Source: Rhynchopus sp. YZ270_cl-10
Lineage: Eukaryota; Euglenozoa; Diplonemea; Diplonemida; Diplonemidae
Assembly: GCA_964035575.1 (NCBI GenBank)
Contig: OZ037902.1
Coordinates: forward strand, 248,001-312,000
DNA length: 64,000 nucleotides
Reading direction: 5' to 3'
The position numbers and the translations under genes were made by a program. Below the pieces are notes generated by a model. That model worked only from the letters and a program-made list of their open reading frames with translations, was not told the DNA's origin and did no database searches. Every line of letters begins with the position of its first letter. The stretch's first letter is position 1. This document shows positions 22,301 through 33,186 of this stretch, in pieces.

Positions 22301-22950
22301 TGTGGGTTGGAGGCCCATTGCTTCAGCGCTGCGTGCCCAACCAACGTATCCTTCTCAGTAAACGCGACCACCGCCGGGATGATTTTGTCGGAATACTGAA
22401 ACGAACGCAACACCACTGCCTGCTTACCGTTCCACGCTGCTACGCAAGAATTTGTTGTGCCCAAATCAATTCCGAGGCACGGTGCATATTCCTCTATATG
22501 CTCCGGCTTCGAAATCCCACTCGGCGTGAACGACAGCGCGCCAGGTCTGAGCGGGCCCCACCGAGAGTTCTGCTGGTCAAGATAGGAGTACGTTGTCATA
22601 TGCACAGAGTCGCGGTGGTGCGCATTACGGGCATTGGAGGGGGAGGGGTGCTGGCCTGCTGCGAATGACCCTGAGGCACCTAAGGCAACGTTCTTCATAC
22701 TCAAGGCAGGCAGCTCGCAGTAGAGATAGTCGTTCAACGCTGTGTCCAGCTTTGAGTCATACGTCTGGAAGGTCTTCATCGACTTCGCCGCACTATCACG
22801 CTCAGGGTCGTTCTCCCTCAACGGCCCCTCACGTCGCGACAACGCCCTATGCAAGCCCCGCTGCTTCCGCTTCAGCAGCACCGACCGCGGCTCCCAATCG
22901 TCGTCCTGCAGGACAGAGTCATACCGCCTGGCAACATGCGTCTGCACCAT
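19315..22950 (-). CDS. Atypical Hsp70-family chaperone with long N-terminal extension
   Basis: Three exons: 22950-21170, 20123-20002 and 19844-19315. The joins keep frame (phases 2 and 1) and give 810 residues. The ATPase domain starts near residue 158 with CLGIDLGTTNSCVA and carries the phosphate-2 loop VVFDLGGGTLDVS (357-369), RDAVITVPATF (295-305) and the adenosine motif VLVGGGTK. The first 157 residues are a basic, Ser-rich extension with no recognised domain. Exon 1 ends in the linker to the substrate-binding domain. Exon 2 (YHTTEDEQDAMQIAIYQGE, then DNFFLGS) and exon 3 (GLPKCKAGEIDICVKY) continue the beta-sandwich of Hsp70. The helical lid is replaced by a short charged coiled coil (about residues 730-790, KEKKEAKEKQKREK). 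Intron 1 is 1046 nt and contains two copies of repeat K. The start lies 41 nt below a pyrimidine tract ending in CAG. Nucleotide-dependent chaperone activity is inferred; location is unknown. Confidence 0.88.
20541..20734 (+). repeat. Repeat K, copy 1 (full)
   Basis: About 195 bp from CACAACTCAGACGGGTAACG to GGCGAGTCTAGGTACAGCGTT. Lies in intron 1 of the Hsp70 gene. Confidence 0.85.
20878..20967 (+). repeat. Repeat K, copy 2 (truncated)
   Basis: First 90 bp of K, ending at GTTTGTCATCAT. Separated from copy 1 by a spacer (TACCACGTAACACCGT...) that also links copies 6 and 7. Confidence 0.8.
21061..21100. repeat. Family J hairpin, in Hsp70 intron 1
   Basis: ATTGTTTCATATACTAATTA; stem ATTC/GAAT retained. 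Confidence 0.55.
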
Positions 22951-23035
22951 GCTGCACTGCTGCTGTCAGAGGGAGACAGCGGCGTAGTGTACTGGGGAGG
23001 GGGGGAGAAAGGGGAGGGAGGGAGGGAGGGAGGGG
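22951..23035 (-). promoter_or_regulatory. Pyrimidine tract and AG before the Hsp70 start
   Basis: On the minus strand a run of CCCT repeats ends in CCCCAG at 22992; the ATG follows 41 nt later. This has the layout of a 3' splice acceptor, either for a trans-spliced leader or a 5'-UTR intron. Confidence 0.5.
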
Positions 23036-23285
23036 GGGTACTGTGTGAAGCGGAGATGGTAGGTTATAAGTGAGGAATGTCGGTGATGGGGATGGGTTGG
23101 ATGAAGGGGGTCGTAGTAGGGGAAGGTGCGATGAAGTCTCAACATTGCAGGTACATTATGTACGGTTCGTGCGAGTATGAAACTGTCTTTTGTGGTTACG
23201 ATGTAAATGCGGGATGCTTGAAGAATGTTGTGATCTTCACAGGAGCTCTAGGAGATCTTAGTAGGATGGGTGGATGGATGGATAG

Positions 23286-23490
23286 ACACAACTCAGACGG
23301 GTAACGGGGTTATGTTCGATGTTACAAGCTATCCCGCATGTAGATCTGTGGGACCGGAGAGTGGTTTGTCATCATTGGTGTGTGTAGAATAGTGGGAATT
23401 TTTTGGGGAAGTTTTGGGAAGGGAAATCTCCGCTGATGAATTTACTCACTCCACGCACATACAGCCTTGGGCGAGTCTAGGTACAGCGTT
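23286..23490 (+). repeat. Repeat K, copy 3
   Basis: Full copy, left boundary of segment L copy 1. Confidence 0.85.
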
Positions 23491-24357
23491 TTGCTTTTCG
23501 TGGATGATGTGACTTCTGTTGTGCTTCTGGCTACATGCTGAGGCTGGTGTGTGGTCAGTCTCGTCTTCTTAATGTTGTAATCAACAGCGTTGACTTCATA
23601 CGCAAATTGCCAAATTATTAAGTTTTGTCGTCATTCCCGTTGGCTTTTTGGAGGCATCACTGCCTGCTGGTCAGACAGGACATCTGTCTGACTCTCTCAG
23701 AGGGGACAAGTCGACCTCTCCCCTCGCAATGGTGGATCAAGGGGGGTGTGCGTAAAACTCTTGTTTCCAATAATTGTGAATTGCAAGACAAGAAAGTCTC
23801 CCGACAATCTAGGGGCCTCATAAGTATGTAGACTTACTGACCAGGAAAATGCCGGTTTGCGTTGTTGTTGCAAAGAAGAAGCAAGGATCAGCTAAAAGAC
23901 GAAATTCAAGAACAAAAAGCTCTCATTGACCATTTAGATCTCAACGCGTCAGAGGTGATAAGGTTTTCATCCTGTGCAGTGCTTTCTTCTCTGGGGTGTG
24001 AACGTGAGGGTGGAAACGCAGAGGGCAGGATCCAGATGGATGCAGTCTGCCATCTGCACACCACTGTGCTCACAAAAGGAATGTATCTCGCTCGGACATA
24101 CGACGCATACGTGAGAGAGGACACGCCACGTTCTGCCTGGTCCATTCTGACTGAATACTGGTGTTGTGTGAGTTGAGCTTTGGCCCAAGTGGCAGGCATG
24201 TGTGCCGTGTTATCTCAGAGGGGACAAGTCGACCTCTCCCCTCGCAATGGTGGATCAAGGGGGGTGTGCGTAAAACTCTTGTTTCAATATTCGACATTGA
24301 AATGGTGGACAGAGAGAATGTGCCCTCACTATGCACATCACAAGGTAAAGGAAAAGA
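23491..24357 (+). repeat. Segment L, copy 1
   Basis: About 870 bp shared with 37951-39506. Contains two direct copies of a block with GAGGGGACAAGTCGACCTCTCCCCTC-type hairpin (23698 and 24210) and the 104-codon frame. Confidence 0.8.
23862..24176 (+). other. 104-codon ORF inside repeat segment L (copy 1)
   Basis: An open frame beginning MLLQRRSKDQLKDEIQEQKA, repeated in the second copy at 39013-39327 with only a few amino-acid changes. Nearly all base differences between the copies change the protein, so there is no sign of selection on this frame. It may be a remnant of a mobile-element protein or chance. It runs opposite to all real genes. Confidence 0.2.
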
Positions 24358-24550
24358 CACAACTCAGACGGGTAACGGGGTTATGTTCGATGTTACAAGC
24401 TATCCCGCATGTGGATCTGTGGGACCGGAGAGTGGTTTGTCATCATTGGTGTGTGTTGCAGAAAAGTAGATTGTACTGAAGAGAAATCTCCGCTGATGAA
24501 TTTACTCACTCCACGCACATACAGCCTTGGGCGAGTCTAGGTACAGCGTT
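24358..24550 (+). repeat. Repeat K, copy 4
   Basis: Full copy, right boundary of segment L copy 1; preceded by a TGTGCCCTCACTATGCACA hairpin. Confidence 0.85.
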
Positions 24551-25065
24551 ATCAAATTTCCGCAAGAGTCAAGACGAGACAATATTTCAAAACATAAAAA
24601 CCCCCCCTTTTTTTCTTTCTTTCTTTCCAGACTCGACCACTTAGGTCATCATCACCCTCTCTCTGGCATCTGTATTTAGGTTGTTTCGTTCTTTGTTCTT
24701 ATCTTCTTTTTTGTTTGTAAAAAGGTGTTATAGTTGTCTTAAGGGTGTGTGGGGGGTGACTGCAGCGCTCTATTTAGAACCACAACCGCATTCTCACAAA
24801 AACTGGGGGACTTCTAATTCAAGACTGCATTTTTAATAAAAAAATGTTACGTGGGTGGGTAAAGAGAACGATACCATGTGGGTTGTGTGGTTAAAAAATC
24901 ACAGTGGGGCGGGGTAGGGGGGTAAGCTGGTTATCTCCCTTGAGGAAAGCAGTCAGAAACGGAGGAAAAAAATACAGCTTGAAAAATAGAACCGAAAACT
25001 TAAATCGTACAATCCTTTTTTTTTTTTTTTTTTGCAACACTGCTGCACGCAAAGGGAACTCCAAC

Positions 25066-25092
25066 GGATGAATATGCCTCTCGTGCACACAA
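25066..25092 (-). repeat. Family C hairpin
   Basis: GGATGAATATGCCTCTCG then TGCACAC, 20 nt below the IFT139 stop. Confidence 0.65.
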
Positions 25093-25112
25093 AGACGCCT
25101 TTCTCTTGTTGC

Positions 25113-28100
25113 TTAAGGTCTCAATGATGCTCTTGCCTGTGAAAATAGAGGGGTATTTTTTTCTTTTTTTGAAGAATTGTTGGAGTAGTGTAGTTGCCAC
25201 CTAGGCAAGCTCCACTGTCCGTAAAGTCAACTCATGCAATGAGCGTCGGATCGTGTTTTTTTTTTTTTTTTTTGAGCGATTTGTAGTGGTCGTTCTGCAT
25301 ACCTTCTCCAATATGTCCTTCCGGATCTTCGGGTACTTCGGGTGAGCGTCAAGCACCTTTTGCGTAACGTCGATGGCACTCACGTACTTCTTTGCCTTAA
25401 GGTAGTTGAAGGCAAGCTTGTACCCAATGCCAGGGTCGCCTTCCTTTACTAGCCGCCAAGCGTTCTGTGTTAAGGTGTATTGAATGCTGTGCGATCCCTT
25501 CTTACTATGGCAAGATGAGTTTTACCCAGGGGGGTGCAAACATAAAAAAAACAAATATACAGCAACGTATTGTTGCTGATACGATGCATCAACCACACAG
25601 CCAACCTCCTTCGGCATAGGTACGGCATGACCCACATACCTCGTAGCAGTCTGCTGCGTCTCTGTACGACTGTTCCTTCTCAAAGATGACACCCATGTAC
25701 TCCCACGCCCGGCAGCACGACTTGTTCGCCAGGAGACACTTGCGGAGGAGGTCCTGCAGTAAAGGAAGGTGGGTGCGCTGTCACAATGCATGCCGACATA
25801 CCTGCGCCAGGTCGTACTTCCCACCGGTGATGTGGATGTCTGCAAGGAGCAGCCATGCACGTTCGAACTCTTCCGCCTGATATTTTATTTTTATTTTTCA
25901 TAAATTGTTGGAGTAGTGTAGTTGCCTCGGTTGTGTTGCCACAGTTGTGCAATCTCCACTGCCCAAAAAATTTTGTTTTGCCAAACGACGCCAATAACCC
26001 ATACCTCCTCCTGTGTGTACGGTGCCTTGGCCACACGCTTCAGATGGTTTCTTGCCTTTGGTGTGACCTTCATGATCTGCAACGCTGTTGCCATCCCAAC
26101 AATGCAAGGCACGTTAACATGCTCGGTGTTCACCTGAGAAGTTTGGGGATTTTTTTTTGCATCATCTTATTACATACCTCAGCATCGTCACCACCAGTCA
26201 TAATCTCGTGGAAGGCGCTGAGTGCTTGGTCGAGGTCTTCCTTCCCACGCTTTGCGATCTTGACATAGGCTTCTAAAATGCGTTTCTTCTCTTTGTCCTG
26301 CACATCACGCAGCAGCTTCTGCGCCCATTTAATGTTGTCCGACTGCGGCTGTTCGTCTCCCGCCTCGGGGTCTTCCAGCTGGTTGTCTGGGTTCAGGTAT
26401 ATTTCTATCATGTGACAGGTACATTGCTCTTCCCATTTGTTGTCTTTAGGGGACCGTCCTTTCATGAATTCACTTAAGGCCTGCCGAGGGTTGTTTGTGT
26501 AGCGGTGGTAGAGCCCTTTTGCGTAGCGGAGACCAGGGTCGGATCGGCGGGAGTGGTTTTCCGCTGAGGTGAAGAAGCGGGGCGCTTCAAAGAGACGGCC
26601 TGCACGGCGGAGGAGTTGGATGAAGAGGACCAGGGCTTCGTAGTTGCCTGGCTTCTTTTCGAGGAGCTGTTGGAAGTGGTACGTTGCATCGTCATATTTA
26701 CCCTTGCGGAACATTAATTCGCCAAGCATCATACTCGCCTCTTCGTGCGCGGAGTCGACCCTTAGAAGCGCGTTTGCCTGGTGTTCGCATCCTTCAAGAT
26801 CCCCTTTGTCTCGGTACAGCTTCGCCAAGGCAAGCATCGACTTTGTGTTGCTTTCGTCCTGTTTAAGTGCCTCATTGTAGTAGGTGACTGCCTTATCGAT
26901 TTGCTTTTGCTTTCTGTTGTATTCGCCAAGCTCGACGCAGATGTTCGCTCCTGTGGTGCGTTGTTGCTGGACATAGTCTGGGGCTTCTCCTTTGATTTTG
27001 TTGAGGACAATGCTTTGGAAGACTCTTGCCTGGATCAATGCGTCGTTCGCCTTTTTGTAGTCCCCCTGCGAACGATGCACCTTTGCAAGAAGGAGGGTCG
27101 TCTTGACGTCGTCGGAGATGCTCTGCACATCCTCGGAGGACTTCGCCTTTTCCTTTTTTTGAAGCGAGTTTTTCAGTTCTCTCTCTGCGTCTGCGTATTC
27201 ACCTAGCTTCCAATACAAAGACGCCAGGTCATGCCGCAGACACAACCTATTTGGCTCAGCCTTCACCGCATTTTTGTAATACTGAATTGCCTTATCATAG
27301 TCATGCGTTGTGATAAACGCGTTTCCAATTTTTGACGCCATTTCTGCGTCATTTGGATCCAACGAACGCGCCTTTTCAAACGCCTCAATCGCCTTTTCTG
27401 GCTCCTGAATAGACATATAGGCCTCCCCAAGGAAGAGATACGAGGCAGCAGTGGGGAACGCCTCGACCAACTCTTCGTAGCATTTTGCGAAGGCGCGCTT
27501 ATTGGAACGGACGTTGAGGTATATGTTGGCAAGGTGTGCCTTCGCCTTCAGGAAGTACGGCGAATCCTGCGACACCGACCGGAGCATCGCAAGACCCCGC
27601 TCTACGTCCTTCTTCGTCACCACCATGGCCTGCGCAATCACCACCCTCCCCTCTTCTCTGGTACCCCTGAACATCCCTAGGGCATCGGATATGGTCTGTT
27701 CTGCCGCAGCCTGGTCCTTCTTGCGAAGGTGTACTTGAGCGAGTTCCAGATGGATGGCAACGTGGTCTTGGACGTTTAGGGGGCGGTATCTCCGTCCTTG
27801 GACCTGTTGTTGGGTGAGGGTGGCTGCGTGCTCGAGGTCCTTCTGAGCATCGTCGTAGCGTCCAATGGCGGCGGCGACTCTTCCTTTAAGGAGGTTGTAT
27901 TGCGGCCATTCGCGGACTTCGAATTCCATAGTGCATTGTTCAAGGGCCTGTTGCGTTTGCGCGAAGTTCTCTTGGTAGAAAGCGATCTGTGCTGCCAGGA
28001 GATGTGCCTCAGCAAAGGTGGGGTCTGCACGAATGCAAGCGTTGATGCCGTGCTGCGACTTCTCCAGGTCGTTCTGGATGAAGTCGATGCGGGCAAGAAG

Positions 28101-29755
28101 GAGCTGACCCTCGAGACTCCCTTTGACATGGCGTACCAGCATTTCAAGGGGTTTGCGTGCTTTGTTCGCGACAGTGCTTGGTGGGTCGGTGGCAGAGACG
28201 GGTTCGGTCGGGCAGTGCTGAAGGTATTCGCGGACAATGGCGAGGAGGAGCTGTGGGTTGAAGGCCTCGTAGAATTCATAGCTCGCGACGCCGTTGCAGA
28301 CGCGGGAGTGGATTGCGACAGCCTCGTCGAGGCTTTCGATGGAGCCCGGCTGGTCGCGGTGCTTGCGCCACTTCATGAGCGCCATGAGGTAGCACAGCTC
28401 TGCGGGGCGTTCGGAGATCTGCATTTGGTGCAGGAATTCGAGTTGCTGTTCAGCGTCGTCAAGACGGCCGAGCATGATCTGTGTGCGGATGATGCCGTGC
28501 AGGGCGCCTAGATTACCTGTGGCGGAGGAGGTGGAGGTGGAGTGGAATATGTTGTGAAAATAAGTCGGTAATTTCGAATGACATAGCGGTGGATATGTGT
28601 GGTACCGTGAGTGGTAGGTGGGTGTTTGTTGTGTTTAAGTCTTGCCATACCATCATCCAACTCAAGGACCTGTTTGTACGCCTCGAGCGACTTCGCCCAC
28701 TCCCCCGCGAGGGACAGCTGGTAGGCCTTTTCGCTCATGTAGTCTGCGTTGCTGGGCTGCAGCTCGCAGGCCTTGAGGATGAGCGACATGGTGTGTGTCA
28801 GCAGGCCTGGCGTCACTGCCAGGCGTGCAAGCGTCTTGGACGTGAAGGCGAAGAGCATGTGTGTCTTGGGCTCCGTCGTCTCGAGCGCTTTGTACAACTC
28901 CCGCAGGTTCGACACTGCGACGGTGGACTGCTTGGAGTCCTCCGCCATGAGGTAGAGGTTCATCACCATCAACGCCTGCACATTGTGCGGATCGGACTTC
29001 AAGATCTTCTGCACTGTGTCCGCTGCTTGGTCCCATTGCCCCTTTTTGATCATAATCTTTGCCTTCTCAACTTGGACTGGCGTGACTATGTCTGCATTGG
29101 CTGGGAGCGCTGCAATGATGGAGTTGAGGATGTGTATTGCCGCAGAGAAGTTCTTCTTGAGGTCGAGGTACGCCACCTTCCCGAGCAGTGCGTCGGTGTG
29201 GTTCGCTACCCCGGCAGGCGCTTCGACAGCTTTGTCGAAGTTGGAGATGCTCTTCTCCACAAAGGCAGAACGGTTCGACGTCAGGTTGATCCACCCCAAC
29301 AGTGAAAGCGGGTTAAGGAAGTCATCTGTATGGTCCGGCGACGCACGCTGACACGCATCACGCGCCTTGACATGCTCGCCCATGATCCAATAGAAGGCGG
29401 CCAGCTGCAGCCACGCAATCGACGTCGCGTTTTTCTCGTCAACCATCATCCGCGTCTCCAGCTCATCAATCGCATCCTGGTCGATCTGTCTCTGGCTTTT
29501 CAATGCATGAATCTTTCCAGCAATGACAGCAACACTGACCTCACGCTTGCCATCCGCGCTGGTATAATCACGCATCGCCTCTGTGAAGGAGCCCTGCAGG
29601 GCGACGCTCACACCACGCCAGAAGCGGAACACAGTGTGCTCGCCAAGCACCTCAAGCTGCGACTGTGCTGCGTCCTGCATACGGTGCAGGAGGCCTTCAC
29701 GGGCGTAGTATAGAATCAGATCCATGGCATCCATTTCGGAGAGCCGTTGGGCCAT
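25113..29755 (-). CDS. IFT139: Intraflagellar transport protein IFT139 (TTC21)
   Basis: Seven exons: 29755-28651, 28516-26178, 26133-26005, 25876-25802, 25753-25640, 25464-25303 and 25136-25113. All introns are GT-AG, the joins are in frame and give 1315 residues, close to vertebrate TTC21B. The product is a TPR superhelix; in other organisms this family is part of the IFT-A complex that drives retrograde transport in cilia. Family landmarks are VFRFWRGV near the N terminus, [13 protein letters not shown] after intron 1, [15 protein letters not shown]-like [30 protein letters not shown] and [14 protein letters not shown]. The last exon is 24 nt and encodes ARASLRP plus stop, the conserved family C terminus. 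Introns 3 and 6 each contain a family-A hairpin; intron 2 is only 44 nt. The ATG at 29755 is preferred to 29812 because the intervening codons are a C/T tract. Confidence 0.96.
25171..25220 (-). repeat. Family A hairpin, copy 8, in IFT139 intron 6
   Basis: Best short stem: AGTG-AG-TTGCC, loop ACCTA, GGCAA-CT-CACT. In gene sense it is followed by an A-rich run just before the 3' splice site. Confidence 0.8.
25899..25961 (-). repeat. Family A hairpin, copy 9, in IFT139 intron 3
   Basis: Long type, occupies half of the 128-nt intron, with its A-rich tail next to the acceptor. Confidence 0.8.
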
Positions 29756-30061
29756 TTTGTGTAAGGGAGGGGGGAGGGGGGAGGGGGGCCTGCATGTGGT
29801 GAAGGTGGACAAGTTATATTTATGGAAAGTGCCACGTAGCGGAGTTCATATAAAAATTTTTGTTTGATTATAGACTACTATCGCAAGATGGGTTTTCTTC
29901 ACAGGATCCTTAAAAGAGAGTCTTTATAAAAAAACAAAATTTCGGTTCTGCACTGAGTCGTGTGAGTTTCACAACTTCTCCTTTTTCTTCGTGTGATGAG
30001 TGTTACGTCTATTTCGATCGCTCTTTCTCCCGTCTAGGTCCTCAGAGGACGAGAAAGGTTG

Positions 30062-30152
30062 ATGCACCCGAACCTCACAGCCCTCTCGTGACAGTGTGCC
30101 TAATGGTGGACACCCAACCATGCAGTCCTACATCCATTTCGTGGTTTACATC
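30062..30152 (-). repeat. Family D element
   Basis: Variant head AACCTCACAGCCCTCTCGTG; tail matches the copy at 42963. Confidence 0.7.
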
Positions 30153-30411
30153 TAATTTAAAAAAAAAACGTAGGAGGGGGGTGGTGTCTTTTGAAATGTT
30201 TGGAGTGTGTTTTATTTTTTCTTGTTGTCGTGTAGATCACCTAAGGATGGGATCACTATGTGTGCCTTTTTTTTTTGTTGCCTTTCGTTTTCTATGCTAG
30301 GGGACCTAACCCATGCAATACAAAATGACCGGAGTACTCAGCACCGCCCATTTATTCCTTTGGTGAAATAATTGGGCGAAATATAGAAAAGTTTTTTTTT
30401 ATTATTTTTGA

Positions 30412-30455
30412 AGTACAATGCCTTCCTCTCGTGGCGCAGATGTACCGAATTAAAT
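30412..30455 (-). repeat. Family D element (head only)
   Basis: GAAGTACAATGCCTTCCTCT, CGTGGCGCAGATGTACC; directly upstream of a family-H element. Confidence 0.6.
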
Positions 30456-30464
30456 ATACAGTTT

Positions 30465-30530
30465 GGTGCTCCGGGAGGGGTCGATATTGACAGGTTGCTG
30501 ACAGGTCGTTGACCGACTTCCGAAAGCACC
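30465..30530. repeat. Family H hairpin
   Basis: GGTGCT/AGCACC, CGGGAG paired with CTTCCG; the core repeat GACAGGT is doubled. Confidence 0.75.
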
Positions 30531-30891
30531 ACAGTTGTTGTCTATTTTTTCGACGATCTTGCTAAAAAAAAAAAAACCGCCTTGGATGTGTCAATTAGGG
30601 TCTGTAACTCCAATCAGGTGCATCTACTTCTCTTCTGTATGTAAGGCATTATTTTTGCAACAAAAGGTTTTGAAAGGATGACACCCCTTCCTATTTAGCT
30701 CGCCTTTGGTTTTTAAAAAAAGGCAGAAGGAAGAAAGAAAAAAAAAAACACTGGAAAATGTAATGTCAAAAAAAAAACCACCGCTCTCAAAATAAGAGCG
30801 TGTCTCACAATAAAAAAAATATGCTCTGTACTACTAAATCATGCGGGGGGGTAATATGGGAGGGTAATGGGGGGTGAAATTGTTTTTTTTT

Positions 30892-30940
30892 TGAAAACTT
30901 GGTTGTATTAGTGTAGCCACCCGAGGATGAGCTCCACTAT
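30892..30940 (-). repeat. Family A hairpin, copy 10 (short type)
   Basis: TAGTG-T-AGC ... GCT-C-CACTA around CACCCGAGGATGA. Confidence 0.75.
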
Positions 30941-31190
30941 ATTTTTTGTTTTGTTTTGTTTTTTTTTTTAGGAGGAGTACCTTGAACGCCACCTTCCCAG
31001 CACCCCCCTCCACGGTTCTGTGTTTTTTGTTGTCAGCGCAAAACAATAGCTTTGATAAGCAATGTTACAGATGCAAGCCGTACATACAATAGGCAGAGCG
31101 TGGGGGACAGTGATAAGAGGAGTGGTGACACTCACGACTAAGAGAGAGAGAGAGAGAAGAACGCAAAACGAGAAGGGAAAAAAAGAGTAG

Positions 31191-31290
31191 TTGAAAACGT
31201 GCTAAAAAAAATGCAGCTCAGTCGAGTCGACAAGAGTGCAAAAGGGTGAGAGACGTGAATGATCCGTACCGTAAAGAGAACAGAGGCTAC
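31191..31290. repeat. Family E element
   Basis: GTTGAAAACGTGCTAAA, CTCAGTCGAGTCGAC, then TGATCCGTACCGTAAAGAGA. Confidence 0.65.
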
Positions 31291-31401
31291 CACCGCTCGG
31301 CAAGCCGACCTCTTTGATATCCCCAGCCCTTTTTTTAGCAAAGAAACAAAGAAGTTACAGTACTCCAAGAAAATTTGGCAATCCAAATAAGGCAGATTTG
31401 C

Positions 31402-31454
31402 TGCTCCGGAAAGGGGGTCGATATTGACAAATCGTTGCCCGATTTCCGAAAGCA
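31402..31454. repeat. Family H hairpin
   Basis: TGCT/AGCA, CGGAAA paired with TTTCCG: compensated relative to the copy at 30465. Confidence 0.7.
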
Positions 31455-31645
31455 AGATTTAGAATTTTTTTTTGGAAATTTGGAGCCTTTTTTTGGACCA
31501 AACATAGAGTACTGTATTAAAATGGAATTTTTTTTGGAGTGCAGTGTAGTTGCCACAGCGACATCTCATGCTTAGTCACAGAAAGAAAGGGAAAAAAAAG
31601 GAAAACAAAATTTTCCGGAGCATTTTTTTGTGTTTGTTCCACCAA

Positions 31646-31740
31646 CCACCTGATTTTTACGCCGCGTATAGGCGCGTAAAGGCGTGTACGGCCCGAGACG
31701 CGTCGATACGCGCCTTTACGCGGGGTAAAAATCAGGTGGA
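31646..31740. mobile_element. GC-rich foldback
   Basis: Outer arms CCACCTGATTTTTAC/GTAAAAATCAGGTGG; interior built of CGCGTA/TACGCG units. Confidence 0.65.
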
Positions 31741-31917
31741 CCAACTAACAAAAACAAAAAAGGGGGGCGAAAGGCAATGAACCGAAACAACCTCACAATT
31801 CGGCAACCCCTTCAAAAAGGGCCCTTTTAATAGACTAGGCCATCTCTGTACAGATGTAGAGTATTTTTTAAATGAAGAAACAAAAAACAAGACAAAATGA
31901 AAGAAAAATCTTTTTAA

Positions 31918-31946
31918 ATGAACGTGCCTTCTCTCGAGCACACAAT
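31918..31946 (-). repeat. Family C hairpin
   Basis: GTGC, loop CTTCTCTCGA, GCAC. Confidence 0.6.
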
Positions 31947-33086
31947 ATGGCATAAAAAAATGCTGATGTGGGGGGAAACAGCGATGTAAACAAAGGAAGA
32001 CTGGACTCAACGGGCACAAGGTAAGGGGGAGCTGTTAGAACGTGCCAGGGCCGCTTCGAAACGCAAAAAAGGAAGAAAAAGACAAAAAGGGGGTAAGGGG
32101 TTATGTGCGGGGAGAGCTTTTGATGACGAAAAAAACAAAAGAGGCTGATGACGGGATTTCAATGTGGCAAAAAGACGAAACATACATTCATATACTTACG
32201 ACTAAGAAACAAAAAAAAAAATAAACCAAAAAAACCTTTGACACGCCGCAGTTTTTCTGTATAAGCGACACTCAACAGCTGCTGGGCACGGGCGAACCCG
32301 GCCCGCAAAGTGCGTTCGACGACCTGATGAGTCTCATGTTTCTGCAAATTCCCATTGAATATCTCTAGCTACAGTCTTCATCGATCCCAGAGCCAAGACA
32401 TCCACCGATAAGTGCAGTTGTTGTCGCATTAAAAAAAAAAGACGAGATTTTCTTCCCTCGCGTTATTTTGCCGTCCCATGGGAGTTGGTAGGGGAGGGGG
32501 GCGATGGCTTATCGCACCCTTCCCTACACAACCAATGAATCATCTTTCCCAAAAAAAACTACAACCAGAACGACCCTGTATTGAATCAGGAAAGCCGCCA
32601 CTTTGAAAAGGGGTTCTGGCCTGAAAAAAAAAGAAAAAAACAGCACATCTACCAGAACAAAATAAAGCCCCCAAAAGAAAAAAAACTGTTCGCGGATTGC
32701 AGCAGGTGGAAGAGGAGACAGAATAACGATAGGGCAAGACGAAGGGGGGGAGAACGATAATGTACAAAAAAAACGGAGGAGTTGTGTGTGTCTGGGGAGC
32801 GAGGGTCGAGAAGAGAGAAAAAAAATCAAATCAACGCTAGTGTAGCGCTGGTTCTCCTAACCTCGCCACCCACCCCACCCCACACACACACACACCATCC
32901 ATATATACACTGAATCTCCACTCCGCTTCCCCACGCTTGACCGGCACTCTCTAACTCGCGCGTTCGCGTACTGTTGATTGGGGCAATACATTGTAGGGTA
33001 GACACATGCTTTGTTGAAGCTCAGGGAGGGGGAGAGGGGAGATTGAGGGGGGGTGGGTGCGGCTAAAAAGTATTTGAAAAAGGTTT

Positions 33087-33129
33087 GACTTGAAATACAA
33101 AGCCCTTCTCGTGAAACAGTGTACCTAAA
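33087..33129 (-). repeat. Family D element (head only)
   Basis: CTTGAAATACAAAGCCCTTC, TCGTGAAACAGTGTACC; followed by a family-G element. Confidence 0.65.
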
Positions 33130-33138
33130 AACAAAAAT

Positions 33139-33178
33139 GGTATTCATTGATGCAGGCACACCTCCGATTGAGCACACA
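33139..33178. repeat. Family G element (5' part)
   Basis: GTATTCATTGATGCAGGCAC, ACCTCCGATTGAGCAC. Confidence 0.55.
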
Positions 33179-33186
33179 CAAAAAAA

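Larger units (their letters stand above)
23036..25112. other. Spacer between IFT139 and Hsp70
   Basis: Mostly the K-L-K composite repeat (23286-24550). From 24551 to 25112 I see only poly-C/T tracts, a CTTT microsatellite near 24610 and one family-C hairpin. Confidence 0.6.

Noticed and set aside
29756-29812. Upstream ATG for IFT139 (19 extra residues)
   Set aside because: The added codons are a C/T-rich tract (SPLPPPLHK) that fits a leader or acceptor region; the family N terminus aligns from the later ATG.
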